The position numbers and the translations under genes were made by a program. This document shows positions 26,899-37,199 of a DNA stretch of 64,000 bases, one piece after another. Within the stretch, counting starts at the first letter, position 1. Each line of letters starts with the position of its first letter. This DNA comes from Pseudomonadota bacterium (GTDB lineage Bacteria > Pseudomonadota > Gammaproteobacteria > Xanthomonadales > Rhodanobacteraceae). The notes beneath the pieces are model-generated. The model did no database searches and was not told where the DNA came from. It saw only the letters and a program-made list of their open reading frames with translations. The DNA is taken from assembly GCA_021827205.1 (NCBI GenBank), contig JAKAWV010000015.1, positions 1-64,000 on the forward strand, given 5' to 3'.

Positions 26899-29327
26899 AC
26901 CACGGCGTGCTGCTGCGCGAACTCCTGCAAAGCTGGCGCGCCAGCCTGCGTCGCCCCGGCTTCGTGCTGCTGGCGGGGCTGACGCTGGCGCTGGGGGTTG
27001 GCGCCAGCGTGGCGGGTTTCGCGCTGCTGTATTCCGTGATGCTGAAACCGCTGCCGTATCCAGACCCCAGCCGGCTGGTGCAGATCGGCCCGAGCTATGC
27101 CGCGGGCGTATCCGGAGACATGTCGCCGATCTGGTATCAGCACCTGGGCAAACCGCCCGGCCTTGCTTCAGTGGGTGCTGCACATGGCGGTCGATACGTG
27201 AATGTGGCGGGCTCCGGCCAGCCGGTGATGGTGGCAGCACAATCGGTCGACCGGGGATTTCTGGCTACTCTGGGCGTCGCCATGGCGCTGGGGCGCAACT
27301 TCACGCGCAGTGAAGACAGCCCGCACGCGCCGCCGGCGGTGATCTTGAGCCACGGCTTCTGGTTGCGGCAGTTCGATGGCAGCGATGCAGTCATCGGCCG
27401 GACGCTGATGGTCGATGGTCAGCCACATGCCGTGGTCGGCGTATTGCCAACCTCGTTCCGCTGGTCGGCGCAGGTCGATCTGCTGCTGCCTTTGCAACTC
27501 GCGCCGCACAGCACCGACCCCGGTACCAACCTGACCATCATCGGACGCCTGGCGCCGAACACCACGCTGGGCACGGTCAGTGCGCAAATCCAAACGCGGA
27601 TGCAGAACTACGCACGCGCCAGCGGCGATCCCCGCGCCCTGCGCGCGCACTTTGCGGCGACCGCACTTGCCGCGAATCTGGATTATGGCTATCGGTCGTT
27701 GCTGTGGATGGTGCTTGCCTGCGCCGGCTGTGTCCTGCTGATCGCGGGTGGCAATGTCTCCAACCTGATGCTGCTGCGCGCCGCAGCGCAAAGCCATCCC
27801 AGTTCGGTGCGGGCCGCGCTCGGCGCGCATGGGCTGCGTCTGGTGCTGCCGGCGCTGGCGGAAACCCTGCTGGTGGCGATGACCGGCGTGGCGCTCGGCC
27901 TGCTGGTCGCCGCGGCCGGCATCCACTGGCTCAACAGCGAACTGATGCACCAGGATTGGTTTGGCACTGTCCGCCATATCGGTTTGAACGCGCGCTTGCT
28001 CGCCTTTGCACTGATCGCCGCATTGTTGGTGGCCGGTCTTGCGGCCTTGCTGCGCATATGGCGCGTGCGTGCCAGCGCTGCGCCGCAAGAACTGATGTCT
28101 GGCGGACGTGGCGGCTTGAGCGTCAGCGCTGGTCGTTTGAGCCGCGTGCTGGTGATTGCACAAGCAGCGCTGGCGGCGAGCCTGGTGCTGATCGCGGCAT
28201 TGTTCGCGCACAGCCTGCTGAAATTGACGCGCGTGGATCTTGGCTTCGATCCCACGCACGTGCTGACGTTCGCCGTGGCGCCGCCGCGGCGGGACTATCC
28301 GAATGACGCGGCGTTGTCGCGACTATCCGGCGAACTGCTGCATCGCCTGCGCGAAATTCCGGGCGTGCAACGTGTCGCGCTGACCAGCAACCCGCCAATT
28401 CAATCCGCGTTGAATCTGCCTATCCAGTTGCCCAGTGGCCAGGAAATTTCTGCCCAGTACCGATTCGTGAGCCCGGATCTGTTTGCGACCCTGGGCATTC
28501 CCTTGCTGCGTGGCCGCGGAATCAGTGTCGATGATCGCCGTGGCACGGCGCCCGTTGCGGTGGTCAGTGCAGCCTTCCAGCGGCGCCATCTGTCCGGCAA
28601 CGCGCTCGGCCAGATCCTCACCATCAACCTCAGCGAGATCGGCGTGCCAATCGAACATCTCACTGTCACCGGCATCGCGGGTGACATCCGCCAGTTCGGT
28701 CCACAGCAACCGGCACCCGCCATCGTCTACGTGCCCATCGAGCAGGTGCCCTCTGCGCTGATGGCCAAGCTGCGCCAGTTCGTGCCGCTGTATTTCATGC
28801 TGCGCGTGCATGGCAATCCGCGCAGCTACGAGAGCACGATGCGTGCGGCCGTGCATGAGATTGCACCCGGTCTGGCGCTGGCCACTATGCAGCCACTCGG
28901 CGATCGCGTTGCTGCGGCGCTGGCGCCGACGCGTCTGCTGATGCTGCTCGCGGCCATTGTTGCGGCGCTGGCGCTCGGGCTCGCCAGCGTTGGCCTGTAC
29001 TCGGTCATGGCGGTTGCCACCGCCGCACGACGGCGCGAATTCGGCGTGCGTGCCGCCATGGGTGCCACACCCCAAGGCCTGATGATGGCGGTGCTGCGTA
29101 CGGGGCTGTTGCAAGTGTGCGGGGGACTCGTGCTCGGCCTCGGCATCGCCTGGGCTGTTTCCGGTGTGCTGCGCGCCTACCTGTTTGGCTTGCACGTACT
29201 CGATCCGCTGGCAGTGCTGACGACCTGCGCCATGCTTTTGCTGGCCGGCAGCTTGGCCTGCATCGGCCCAGCCCTGCGCGCCGCGCGTACACCGCCCACG
29301 GCGAGCCTCAATGAAAGCGCGGATTGA
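26895..29327 (+). CDS. Duplicated FtsX/MacB-type permease (ADOP-like), copy C
   Basis: This 810-aa protein starts with a short amphipathic segment (LLRELLQSWRASLRRPGF) and a membrane span, followed by a MacB-like periplasmic domain, an FtsX block (about 270-400), a linker span near 420, a second periplasmic domain and a C-terminal FtsX block ending in ARTPPTASLNESAD. It is translationally coupled to the ATPase. It is the first of three tandem paralogues. The ATPase, adaptor and permease together would form a tripartite MacAB-like efflux or extrusion system. Confidence 0.9.
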   Translation: MNHGVLLRELLQSWRASLRRPGFVLLAGLTLALGVGASVAGFALLYSVMLKPLPYPDPSRLVQIGPSYAAGVSGDMSPIWYQHLGKPPGLASVGAAHGGRYVNVAGSGQPVMVAAQSVDRGFLATLGVAMALGRNFTRSEDSPHAPPAVILSHGFWLRQFDGSDAVIGRTLMVDGQPHAVVGVLPTSFRWSAQVDLLLPLQLAPHSTDPGTNLTIIGRLAPNTTLGTVSAQIQTRMQNYARASGDPRALRAHFAATALAANLDYGYRSLLWMVLACAGCVLLIAGGNVSNLMLLRAAAQSHPSSVRAALGAHGLRLVLPALAETLLVAMTGVALGLLVAAAGIHWLNSELMHQDWFGTVRHIGLNARLLAFALIAALLVAGLAALLRIWRVRASAAPQELMSGGRGGLSVSAGRLSRVLVIAQAALAASLVLIAALFAHSLLKLTRVDLGFDPTHVLTFAVAPPRRDYPNDAALSRLSGELLHRLREIPGVQRVALTSNPPIQSALNLPIQLPSGQEISAQYRFVSPDLFATLGIPLLRGRGISVDDRRGTAPVAVVSAAFQRRHLSGNALGQILTINLSEIGVPIEHLTVTGIAGDIRQFGPQQPAPAIVYVPIEQVPSALMAKLRQFVPLYFMLRVHGNPRSYESTMRAAVHEIAPGLALATMQPLGDRVAAALAPTRLLMLLAAIVAALALGLASVGLYSVMAVATAARRREFGVRAAMGATPQGLMMAVLRTGLLQVCGGLVLGLGIAWAVSGVLRAYLFGLHVLDPLAVLTTCAMLLLAGSLACIGPALRAARTPPTASLNESAD

Positions 29328-29414
29328 TCCGGGCCGCGGGCTTGCCACTGGGGAAGAACTGCCATGAACTTCGGCGTGATCTTCAAGGAACTCCTGCAGA
29401 GCTGGCGCGCCAGT
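29291..29414 (+). repeat. Near-identical junction repeat, copy 1 (permease C/D)
   Basis: The last 37 bp of permease C, the 36-bp intergenic gap and the first 50 bp or so of permease D recur almost base for base at 31769-31892, exactly 2478 bp downstream. The bodies of the genes are much more divergent, so the junctions have been homogenised or duplicated recently. Confidence 0.85.
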
Positions 29415-31805
29415 TTGCGCCGGCCGGGATTTGTGCTGCTGGCGGGGCTGACGCTGGCGCTGGGCATCGGCCTGTGCACGGCGACGTTCGTACTGCTCGA
29501 TGGCGTGGTACTGAAATCGTTGCCTTATCCGGCATCGAAACAACTGGTCGTGGCTGGCCCGGTCGATGCGACGGCGCCCTGGATCGAGTTGCCGGCGCGG
29601 CGCGTCGCAGCGCTGCGCGGGCTACAGGTCGTGCAGTCGATAGGCTTCAGTGCCGGGTGGTCGCATGCGGTGAATCTGGCTGCGGGCGGTGAACCGCTGA
29701 TGGCCGATGCGTTGCCGGTCGACCAGGGCTACCTGGCGACGCTGGGCGTGCGCATGGCGCTGGGGCTCAACTTCACGGCGGCCGAATCGACGGCGCATGG
29801 ACCTACGGCGGTGATTCTCGGCCATGGCCTGTGGCAGCGCCTGTACGCCGGGCGGCCAGATGCGTTAGGCAAGACGCTCGACGTCGATGGCGTGCCGCAC
29901 GCCATCGTCGGCGTGCTGCCGGCGTCGTTCCGCATGCCGATGCGGGTGGGGCTGCTGCTCCCCATCTCGCTGCATGAGGCTGAAACAAGCGACACCTACG
30001 TCACGGTACTTGCGCGCTTGCGCCCCGGAGTGACGCGGGCGGCGGCCAGCGCCGCAGTCGATGTGCGCATCAACGCATGGATGCGTCGGCACGGCGACAT
30101 GAGCAAGCAGCCTGAGCACTTCAGTGTGCGTTCGCTGGCGTCGAACATCGTGTCGCAGTACCGGCAGGTCGTGGATCTCGTGTTCTTCTGCGCGCTGGCT
30201 CTGCTGATGCTGGCCGGCGTGAACATCACCAACCTGGTGATGCTGCGAGCGATCGGCCAGAGCCATGCGTATGCGACACGCCAGGCATTGGGTGCGACAG
30301 GTCCACGTACCGCATTGCCTCTACTGGCGGAATGCGTGCTGATACTGGCGGTGGGCATCGCCGTTGGCTGGGGCGTTGCCGTGCTGGTGCTGCGCTGGAT
30401 CAACATCCACCTGATCGAACACACATTCTGGTTCGGTACCGTCACCCACGTCGCGCCCACGGCGCGCAGTCTGGGATTCGGGCTGCTTGCGGGGTTGCTG
30501 GCGATGGTGCTGGCAATGACGATCGCGTTCTGGCACATGCGTGGCGAGGCAGCGATACGCGTGCTGGTAACCGGAACACGCGCAGGTCAGGGCCCCGCAG
30601 CGGGCCGTGTCAGCCGTGTCCTGGTCGTGGTGCAGGCCATGTTGGCGACGCTGTTGCTGGTGGTGGCGCTGTCGTTCGTCGGTCGCGAGCACAAGCTGTA
30701 CGGCATGCGCTTTGGCTTTGACACCGCGCACGTGCTCGACCTGTCGTTCAGTCCGCCTGTGGCGCTGTATCCAGGTGGACGCGAACTGCGCGTCCTGGAT
30801 GCCAGCCTGCTTGCGCGCTTGCGCGCGTTGCCTGGCGTGGAGGCTGCCGACAGCATGAGCAATTCACCCATCGTCAATAGGTTCTGGCAAGCGTTTGTGG
30901 ATGCGAAGGGCAATAAGGACGGGGCCGCTTATGTTGCGGTGGGGCCCGATCTGTTCCATGCGTTGGGCCTGGCGCTACTACAGGGACGCATGCCGACCGC
31001 CGGCGAGGGCAGTGCGGCGCAGGGCACGGTTGTGGTGAACGCTGCGTTCGCGCACAAGTACCTGCGGGGCCATGCGCTGGGTGCGACGTTGTCGGTAGCT
31101 GTACCCGGCCAGGCGGCGCAGTCGCTGCAGGTCGTCGGTGTTGCCGCCAACCTGTGGCGCAACATGCCGGGCAGTCCGTCGCCATCCGTGGTGTATGTGC
31201 CATGGGCACAGATGCCCGAGCCCTTGGTGAAAACCATGCGCCATGACAGCCCGCAGAACGTAATAGTGCGTGTGCAGGGTGATCCCGCTACGTACGTCAA
31301 GGCCGCGCGGGCGGTGTTCCACGATGTCGCGCCACAGGTCGCGCTGATCCATGCCTGGCCGCTGTCGCGACGCCTGGATGAGATCTACGCGCCCAATCAG
31401 GCCTTGTCCGTCGCCACCGGCGCCATGGCGCTTGCAGCGCTGTTGCTTGCGGCCATCGGTCTGTACGCGGTGGTCAGTGTGGCGGTTGCGGCGCGCCGTC
31501 ACGAGTGGGGCGTACGTGCGGCCATGGGTGCTGCGCCCATCGCACTGTGGCGTCACGTGCTGCGCAGTGGGCTGCTACAGGTGGCAACCGGTGTCGGCCT
31601 GGGCGCACTGTTGTCGGTAGCGTCGCTGCGCGTCGTCGCCGCGATCCATATCGGCGCCACCTACGGGTCGGGCGCCGAACTTCTCGGCCTGCTCGCCGGT
31701 TCGGTCACGCTGATGCTGCTGGCCGGGCTGGTGGCCTGTCTGCCCCCCGCGTGGCGCGCCGCGCGCACACCGCCCACGGTGAGCCTCAATGAAAGCGCGG
31801 ATTGA
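29364..31805 (+). CDS. Duplicated FtsX/MacB-type permease (ADOP-like), copy D
   Basis: This is an 813-aa paralogue of copy C with the same two-fold MacB/FtsX layout. The N-terminal 30 residues (MNFGVIFKELLQSWRASLRR) and the last 15 are almost identical to the neighbouring copies, while the periplasmic domains differ widely. The gap to copy C is 36 nt and carries its own ribosome site (GGGGAAGAACTGCC). Divergent periplasmic domains on a shared membrane chassis suggest heteromeric assembly or recognition of several substrates. Confidence 0.9.
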   Translation: MNFGVIFKELLQSWRASLRRPGFVLLAGLTLALGIGLCTATFVLLDGVVLKSLPYPASKQLVVAGPVDATAPWIELPARRVAALRGLQVVQSIGFSAGWSHAVNLAAGGEPLMADALPVDQGYLATLGVRMALGLNFTAAESTAHGPTAVILGHGLWQRLYAGRPDALGKTLDVDGVPHAIVGVLPASFRMPMRVGLLLPISLHEAETSDTYVTVLARLRPGVTRAAASAAVDVRINAWMRRHGDMSKQPEHFSVRSLASNIVSQYRQVVDLVFFCALALLMLAGVNITNLVMLRAIGQSHAYATRQALGATGPRTALPLLAECVLILAVGIAVGWGVAVLVLRWINIHLIEHTFWFGTVTHVAPTARSLGFGLLAGLLAMVLAMTIAFWHMRGEAAIRVLVTGTRAGQGPAAGRVSRVLVVVQAMLATLLLVVALSFVGREHKLYGMRFGFDTAHVLDLSFSPPVALYPGGRELRVLDASLLARLRALPGVEAADSMSNSPIVNRFWQAFVDAKGNKDGAAYVAVGPDLFHALGLALLQGRMPTAGEGSAAQGTVVVNAAFAHKYLRGHALGATLSVAVPGQAAQSLQVVGVAANLWRNMPGSPSPSVVYVPWAQMPEPLVKTMRHDSPQNVIVRVQGDPATYVKAARAVFHDVAPQVALIHAWPLSRRLDEIYAPNQALSVATGAMALAALLLAAIGLYAVVSVAVAARRHEWGVRAAMGAAPIALWRHVLRSGLLQVATGVGLGALLSVASLRVVAAIHIGATYGSGAELLGLLAGSVTLMLLAGLVACLPPAWRAARTPPTVSLNESAD

Positions 31806-31892
31806 TCCTGGCCGCGGGCTTGCCACTGGGGAAGAACTGCCATGAACTTCGGCGTGATCTTCAAGGAACTCTGGCAGAGTTGGCGCGCCAGC
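31769..31892 (+). repeat. Near-identical junction repeat, copy 2 (permease D/E)
   Basis: This is the second copy of the permease junction at 29291-29414, with only a handful of substitutions across 124 bp, including the non-coding 36 bp. Confidence 0.85.
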
Positions 31893-34262
31893 CTGCGCCG
31901 ACCAGGCTTCGTGCTGCTGGCGGGGTTGACGCTGGCGCTCGGTCTGGGGCTGTCGGTGGCGATGTTCGCGCTGGTGAATACGCTGGTGCTGGCGCCGCTG
32001 CCGTTTGCGCAGCCGAACCGTCTGGTCTCGATCGGGAAAGGCCCCGAACTGATCGTGCCCGCGCGCTGGTATGGCGCATTGCATGATCTGCCGGCGCTGC
32101 AGTCAGTCGTCTATTGGACCGGAACATCGGCGGCCAACATGGCGTCGCCGGGCAAGCCACCCGCGCCGGTGACGACGCTGGGGGTCGGCCAGAGCTATCT
32201 GCCGACACTGGGCGTGCGTCTGGCGCTGGGGCGCAATTTCAGCGCCTCGGAGATGCTGCGCAACGGGCCGCGCGCGGTGATCCTGAGCTATGGGTTCTGG
32301 CGGCAGCGCTACGCCAGCCGTGCTGCCGTGCTGGGCAGCATGCTGCGATTGGATGGCCACGACTACACCATCGTCGGCGTGCTGCCCAAGCATTATCGCT
32401 GGATCGTTTCATTCGATCTGCTGGTGCCGGCCAACTTGCATCAGGCCATCGCACAGAACGCCGGTTTGTCCGTCTTCGCGCGCTTGCGTGCGCATGTCGG
32501 CGTGCGTCAGGCCGGCGTGCAGATCAACGGGCGATTGCAGCAATGGCTGCAGGCTCACGGCGAGAGCCAGCCGAGACCTGCGCACCTCGAGACCATGCTG
32601 CTGGCTGCCAACTGGACGATCAATGACATCGGCATTTTCGGCATCATCATGATCTGCACGCTGGCCGTGCTGTTGCTGGCGGCGGTCAACGTGACCAACC
32701 TGATGCTGCAACGCGCGGTGCTGCGCGGCCACGTGCACGCCATCCGCAACGCGCTGGGCGCATCCCTGCCGCGCATGGCGCTGCCGATGCTGGGTGAAGC
32801 GCTGCTGGTCGCCGTGCTGGGGGTGGCGATGGCGCTGGGCATCGCGCACCTGGCTCTGATTTGGGCCAATGCCGAGCTGATGCGGCCGCAGTGGTTCGCC
32901 TTCGTGCCGGGTGTGCAACTGACGCCGAGGGTGTTCATGCTGGGCGCGGCCGCCGGATCGCTGGTGATGCTGGCCGCCAGCCTGTTGGCGCTGTGGCGTG
33001 CGCGCAGCCGCCAGGCCGTGCGCGAATTGGTCGGTGGCGGGCGCAGTGGGCAGACGGTGGGCGCCAGCCGGCTCAGCCGCGTGCTGGTGGTGTTGCAGGC
33101 GACGCTGGGCATGACGCTGCTGATGGTGGCGCTGCTGTTCGCGCGCAGCCAGCAAGTGCTGGCGCAGGCCAGACTGGGCATCGATGCAGACCACGTGATC
33201 AGCACCACGATCACGCCGCCGGCGTCGCTATACCCCGATGCGCAAGCCCTGAACACGCTGGCCCGGCAGGTGATCGCGCGCATGCGTGCCATCCCCGGCG
33301 TGCAGCAGGTGGGCGTGCTCAACACCTCGCCAATCGGCTCGTTTACCGAGATCCGCCTGCGCAGCGACAACCCGAAGCCAGTTGAAGTTGGCTATCAATT
33401 CGTTGCCGGCGATGTCCTGCAGGCCCTCGGCGTCGCATTGCAGCGAGGGCGTGTGTTCGATGACACCGACCACATGGGCAGCGCGCCGGTGGCGCTGGTC
33501 AACAAGGCCTTCGTGCGTGCGCACCTGCGCGGCGATCCGTTGGGCCAACAGGTGACGCTGGACCTGCGCGGCTATGGCCTGCCGGATGAGTCCGTCACCG
33601 TGGTTGGCGTGCTCGGCGACATCAAGACCTTTGGCCTCGCCTATCCGACCCTGCCGACACTGTACGTGCCGATGGCGCAGGCGCCCCCCAAGCTGCTGCT
33701 ATCGCTGATCAACCGGCTGCATTTCGAGGCGGCGGTATCCGGATCGCCGATAACTTATGCCGCTGCCATGCGCCAAGCCGTGCAGGCCGTGGCGCCGCAG
33801 TTGGCGGTGCAGCATGCGCGACCCCTGAGCGAGCGTGTACGCAACTTCTTTGCGCCCATCCGCGTGATGGCCGAGATCATGGGAGCACTGGCCGTGGTTG
33901 CGCTGCTGCTGGCCAGCCTGGGGCTGTACGCCGTGGTCAACGTGAGCACGCAGGCGCGGCGCTGTGAATGGGGCGTGCGCGGAGCGCTGGGCGCCGACCC
34001 TACACGGTTGATCTTGCATGTGCTGCGACAGGGGATGCGCCTGGTCGTCATCGGCGTCGGGCTCGGCTTGGCGCTGGGCTGGGCCGCAACCCGGACCGTG
34101 CAGCATATGCTGACCAGCACGGTGGCCCATGTCGACGCACAGGCTGCAGCGGTCGCCGCGCTGGCGTTGGCGTTGCTGCTCGGCGCTGGCTTGCTGGCCT
34201 GCCTCGCCCCCGCCCTGCGCGCGGCGCGCACGCCGCCGGTGGCGGCGCTGAGCGATGACTGA
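31842..34262 (+). CDS. Duplicated FtsX/MacB-type permease (ADOP-like), copy E
   Basis: This 806-aa third tandem permease begins MNFGVIFKELWQSWRASLRR, with FtsX blocks at about 265-400 and 680-800 and two large periplasmic domains. Its C-terminus (ARTPPVAALSDD) is less like those of C and D. It is followed after 21 nt by the response regulator gene, so the regulator may be cotranscribed. The role is as for copies C and D; the substrate is unknown. Confidence 0.9.
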   Translation: MNFGVIFKELWQSWRASLRRPGFVLLAGLTLALGLGLSVAMFALVNTLVLAPLPFAQPNRLVSIGKGPELIVPARWYGALHDLPALQSVVYWTGTSAANMASPGKPPAPVTTLGVGQSYLPTLGVRLALGRNFSASEMLRNGPRAVILSYGFWRQRYASRAAVLGSMLRLDGHDYTIVGVLPKHYRWIVSFDLLVPANLHQAIAQNAGLSVFARLRAHVGVRQAGVQINGRLQQWLQAHGESQPRPAHLETMLLAANWTINDIGIFGIIMICTLAVLLLAAVNVTNLMLQRAVLRGHVHAIRNALGASLPRMALPMLGEALLVAVLGVAMALGIAHLALIWANAELMRPQWFAFVPGVQLTPRVFMLGAAAGSLVMLAASLLALWRARSRQAVRELVGGGRSGQTVGASRLSRVLVVLQATLGMTLLMVALLFARSQQVLAQARLGIDADHVISTTITPPASLYPDAQALNTLARQVIARMRAIPGVQQVGVLNTSPIGSFTEIRLRSDNPKPVEVGYQFVAGDVLQALGVALQRGRVFDDTDHMGSAPVALVNKAFVRAHLRGDPLGQQVTLDLRGYGLPDESVTVVGVLGDIKTFGLAYPTLPTLYVPMAQAPPKLLLSLINRLHFEAAVSGSPITYAAAMRQAVQAVAPQLAVQHARPLSERVRNFFAPIRVMAEIMGALAVVALLLASLGLYAVVNVSTQARRCEWGVRGALGADPTRLILHVLRQGMRLVVIGVGLGLALGWAATRTVQHMLTSTVAHVDAQAAAVAALALALLLGAGLLACLAPALRAARTPPVAALSDD

Positions 34263-34283
34263 CCTCGCCGTTACACTGCGGCC

Positions 34284-35684
34284 ATGACGCCACGCCCGCC
34301 CCGCGCCCGCGAAGCCACGGTGCTGATCGCCGATGATCAGGCCGATGTGCGCGCGGCGCTGCGCCTGCTGCTCAAGTCCGCGGGCATCGCCAGCGTCGGT
34401 GCGGACAGCGCGGCGGCAGCGCTGGAATCCGCGCGCAGCCGCGAGTTGGCTTGCGCGCTGATCGATCTGAACTACACCCGCGACACCACTTCGGGCGCGG
34501 AAGGCATGGGCCTGCTGGCGCGCTTGCGCGAGCTGGCGCCGGAGCTGCCGATCGTGGTGATGACCGCGTGGGGCAGCGTGCCGCTGGTGGTCGAGGCCAT
34601 GCGCGGCGGCGCCGGCGATTTCATCGAGAAGCCCTGGGACAACGCGCGCCTGCTGGCGGTGCTGCGCGCGCAGATCGCGCTGGGCGAGGCCGCGCGCCGG
34701 CAGCGCCGGCTGCAAGCCGAGAACGCGCTGCTGCGCGGCGAATCCATGCCGGGCTTCATCGCCGAATCGCCGGCCATGCGCAAACTGCTGGACATGCTGG
34801 CGCGCGTCGCGCCCAGCGGCGCCAACGTGCTGGTGCTGGGCGAGAACGGCACCGGCAAGGGCGTGATCGCGCAGTTGCTGCACGCGCGTTCGACGCGCGC
34901 GGAACAGGCGTTCATCAAGGTCAACATGGGTGGCATCGCCGAGAGCGTGTTCGAGTCGGAGATGTTCGGCCATGTGCGCGGCGCCTACACCGACGCGCGC
35001 AGCGAGCGCATCGGCCGCTTCGAACTGGCCGATGGCGGCACGCTGTTTCTGGACGAGGTGGGCAACATCCCGCCGGCGCAGCAGGCCAAGCTGCTGCGGG
35101 TGCTCGAGGACGGCGAGTTCGAGCGCCTGGGTTCCTCGCGCACGCAGCGCGCGGACGTGCGCCTGATCGCGGCGACCAATGCCGATCTGCCCGCGGCGGT
35201 GAGTGCCGGATTGTTCCGCAAGGATCTGCTGTACCGCCTCAACACCGTCGAGCTGCATCTGCCGCCGCTGCGCGAACGCCGCGAGGACATCGTGCCGATG
35301 GCGCGCGCGTTTCTCGCCGCCAGCATGCAGCGCCATCTGCGCGGCGACATGCGCCTGGCCGCGGACGCCGAGCGCGCGCTGCTGGCGTATGCGTGGCCGG
35401 GCAACGTGCGCGAGTTGCGCCATGTGATGGAACGCGCGGCGCTGCTGTGCCCGGCCGGCGCGATCGATGCCGCCGCTCTGACACTGGGCACGACGGCAAA
35501 CGAAGCCATCGAGCAGATGACGCTGGAGCAGGCCGAGGCCTGGCTGGTGCAGCGCGCGCTGACGCGTCACGCCGACAATCTGCAGACCGCCGCCGATGCC
35601 CTGGGCATCACCCGTCAGGCGCTGTATCGGCGCATGGAAAAACACGGTCTGCGCGATATCGACGATACCGATGCCGGCGCCTGA
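34284..35684 (+). CDS. NtrC-family sigma-54-dependent response regulator
   Basis: This 466-aa protein has a receiver domain (acidic pair in LIADDQAD at 17-18, phospho-acceptor Asp in [10 protein letters not shown], Lys in FIEKPW), an AAA+ domain (Walker A GENGTGKG, Walker [11 protein letters not shown], arginine finger region FRKDLLYRL) and a Fis-type helix-turn-helix at the C-terminus ([20 protein letters not shown]). The sigma-54-contacting loop reads GAYTDA rather than GAFTGA, a variant also known in other bacterial lineages. It probably activates the promoter at 24821-24835 and hence its own operon. Its stop lies inside the sensor kinase gene (14-nt overlap). Confidence 0.92.
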   Translation: MTPRPPRAREATVLIADDQADVRAALRLLLKSAGIASVGADSAAAALESARSRELACALIDLNYTRDTTSGAEGMGLLARLRELAPELPIVVMTAWGSVPLVVEAMRGGAGDFIEKPWDNARLLAVLRAQIALGEAARRQRRLQAENALLRGESMPGFIAESPAMRKLLDMLARVAPSGANVLVLGENGTGKGVIAQLLHARSTRAEQAFIKVNMGGIAESVFESEMFGHVRGAYTDARSERIGRFELADGGTLFLDEVGNIPPAQQAKLLRVLEDGEFERLGSSRTQRADVRLIAATNADLPAAVSAGLFRKDLLYRLNTVELHLPPLRERREDIVPMARAFLAASMQRHLRGDMRLAADAERALLAYAWPGNVRELRHVMERAALLCPAGAIDAAALTLGTTANEAIEQMTLEQAEAWLVQRALTRHADNLQTAADALGITRQALYRRMEKHGLRDIDDTDAGA

Positions 35685-37020
35685 ACCCGCGCGCACGTCA
35701 CGCTTGACACGCTTCCATCGGCACGTGCTGGGCGGCGTGCTGCTGACGCTGTGCCCATTGCTGCTGGCCGCGATCATCCTGATCGTGCCGCCGCTGTCCA
35801 CGCTGGCGCGCTGGCTGCTGCTGGGCGCGGCGCTGCTGGCCAGCGCGGCACTGCTGCGCTGGCACCTGCGCCGCGTGACGCGGCCGCTGTCCACGCTCGC
35901 GAGCCTGCTGGAAGCGCTGCGCGAGGGCGATTACACGCTGCGCGGGGTGGCCGGCGGCGCGCTGGGTCAGGTGATTTACGACGTCAACGCGCTGGCGCAG
36001 CGGCTGCAGGCCGAGCGCGTGCGTTTCGAGGAAGCCTCGCATCTGCTCAGCAAGACCCTGGCCGCGCTGGACAGCGCGGTGTTCGTGTTCGACGGCGGCG
36101 CGCGTCTGAGCCTGGTCAACCCGGCCGGACAACATCTGCTGCAGGGCAAGTCCCCGGATCTGTTCGGGCGCAGCGATGCCGAGCTGGGCGTGCAGGACTT
36201 GTTCGCGCAAGTCTCCGGCAGCGTCGTCACACGCAGCTTCCCAGGGCGCAACGGCCGCTTCGAGATCCGCCATGCGAGCTTGCGCCAGCACGGCCGCGGC
36301 GGGCGCCTGCTGGTGATCAACGACCTCGACCGCGTGCTGCGCGACGAGGAGCGCCAGGCCTGGCAACGCCTGCTGCGCGTGCTCGGGCACGAAGTCAACA
36401 ATTCGCTGGCACCGATCCGCTCGATCGCCGGCACGCTCAGCACGCTGAGTGCGCGCGCGCCGGTGCCGGATGACTGGGCTGGCGATCTGCGCGACGGCCT
36501 GGCGCTGATCGAGCGCCGCGCCGCCGCGCTGACGCGCTTCCTCGCCGGCTACAGCCGGTTGGCGCGGCTGCCGCCGCCGCGTCGGCGTGCGCTGGAGCTG
36601 GCCGCGCTGCTGCGCACACTGGCGCGCATGGAGTCCGCCGCCATCACCGTGGCAACCGATGCCACACTGCCGGTACAGGCCGATGCCGATCAGATCGAGC
36701 AGGCGCTGATCAACCTGCTGCGCAATGCCGTCGAAGCCGCGCCGGGCGACCACGCCGAGGTGCGTGTGCGCGCCTGGCGCGAGGCCGCTCGTGTCGTGGT
36801 GGAAATCATCGACAACGGCCCCGGCCCGCCGCCCAGCGCCAACCTGTTCGTGCCGTTTTTCACCACCAAGCCGGGCGGCTCCGGCATCGGCCTGGCGCTG
36901 GCGCGGCAGATCGCCGAGGCGCACGGCGGCGGCGTGGCGCTGAGCGCGCGCAGCGATGGCCCCGGCGCGGTGGCGCGGCTGTGGATCAGTCTGGATAAGG
37001 CCGCACCAGGTTCGGACTGA
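35671..37020 (+). CDS. Sensor histidine kinase (NtrY-like)
   Basis: This 449-aa kinase has two N-terminal membrane spans (about 20-65), a HAMP-like linker (RRVTRPLSTLASLLEALREG), a PAS-like region (about 130-230), a dimerisation helix with the phospho-His in LGHEVNNSLAPI, and an ATPase domain with INLLRNAVEA (N box), IIDNGPGPP (G1) and GGSGIGLALARQIAEAHGG (G2). There is almost no periplasmic loop, so it probably senses something in the membrane or cytoplasm, such as transporter state. It overlaps the response regulator by 14 nt and is its obvious partner. Confidence 0.92.
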   Translation: MPAPEPARTSRLTRFHRHVLGGVLLTLCPLLLAAIILIVPPLSTLARWLLLGAALLASAALLRWHLRRVTRPLSTLASLLEALREGDYTLRGVAGGALGQVIYDVNALAQRLQAERVRFEEASHLLSKTLAALDSAVFVFDGGARLSLVNPAGQHLLQGKSPDLFGRSDAELGVQDLFAQVSGSVVTRSFPGRNGRFEIRHASLRQHGRGGRLLVINDLDRVLRDEERQAWQRLLRVLGHEVNNSLAPIRSIAGTLSTLSARAPVPDDWAGDLRDGLALIERRAAALTRFLAGYSRLARLPPPRRRALELAALLRTLARMESAAITVATDATLPVQADADQIEQALINLLRNAVEAAPGDHAEVRVRAWREAARVVVEIIDNGPGPPPSANLFVPFFTTKPGGSGIGLALARQIAEAHGGGVALSARSDGPGAVARLWISLDKAAPGSD

Positions 37021-37095
37021 AGCACGGCTGTACTATCAATATGCATTCAAGACAAGATAAGACTCTTCGAGCGAACAGCCAGTTCGTTTGGACTC

Positions 37096-37167
37096 GTCAT
37101 CCCCGCGCAAAGCCTGCCCCCGCGGAGGCGGGGGTCGGCTCGTCATCCCCGCCTGCGCGGGAATGAC
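37096..37167. repeat. GTCATCCCCGC-type palindromic repeats and GC hairpin
   Basis: A half-site GTCATCCCCGCG (37096) is followed by the hairpin CCCCCGC-GGAG-GCGGGGG (37117-37134) and a full palindrome starting GTCATCCCCGCC and ending GCGGGAATGAC (37142-37167). This is the widespread proteobacterial extragenic palindrome. It sits between the ends of two convergent genes and can terminate both. Confidence 0.75.
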
Positions 37168-37199
37168 GGCTGAACATCCCGCAATCGGCGCGCCCTGCC

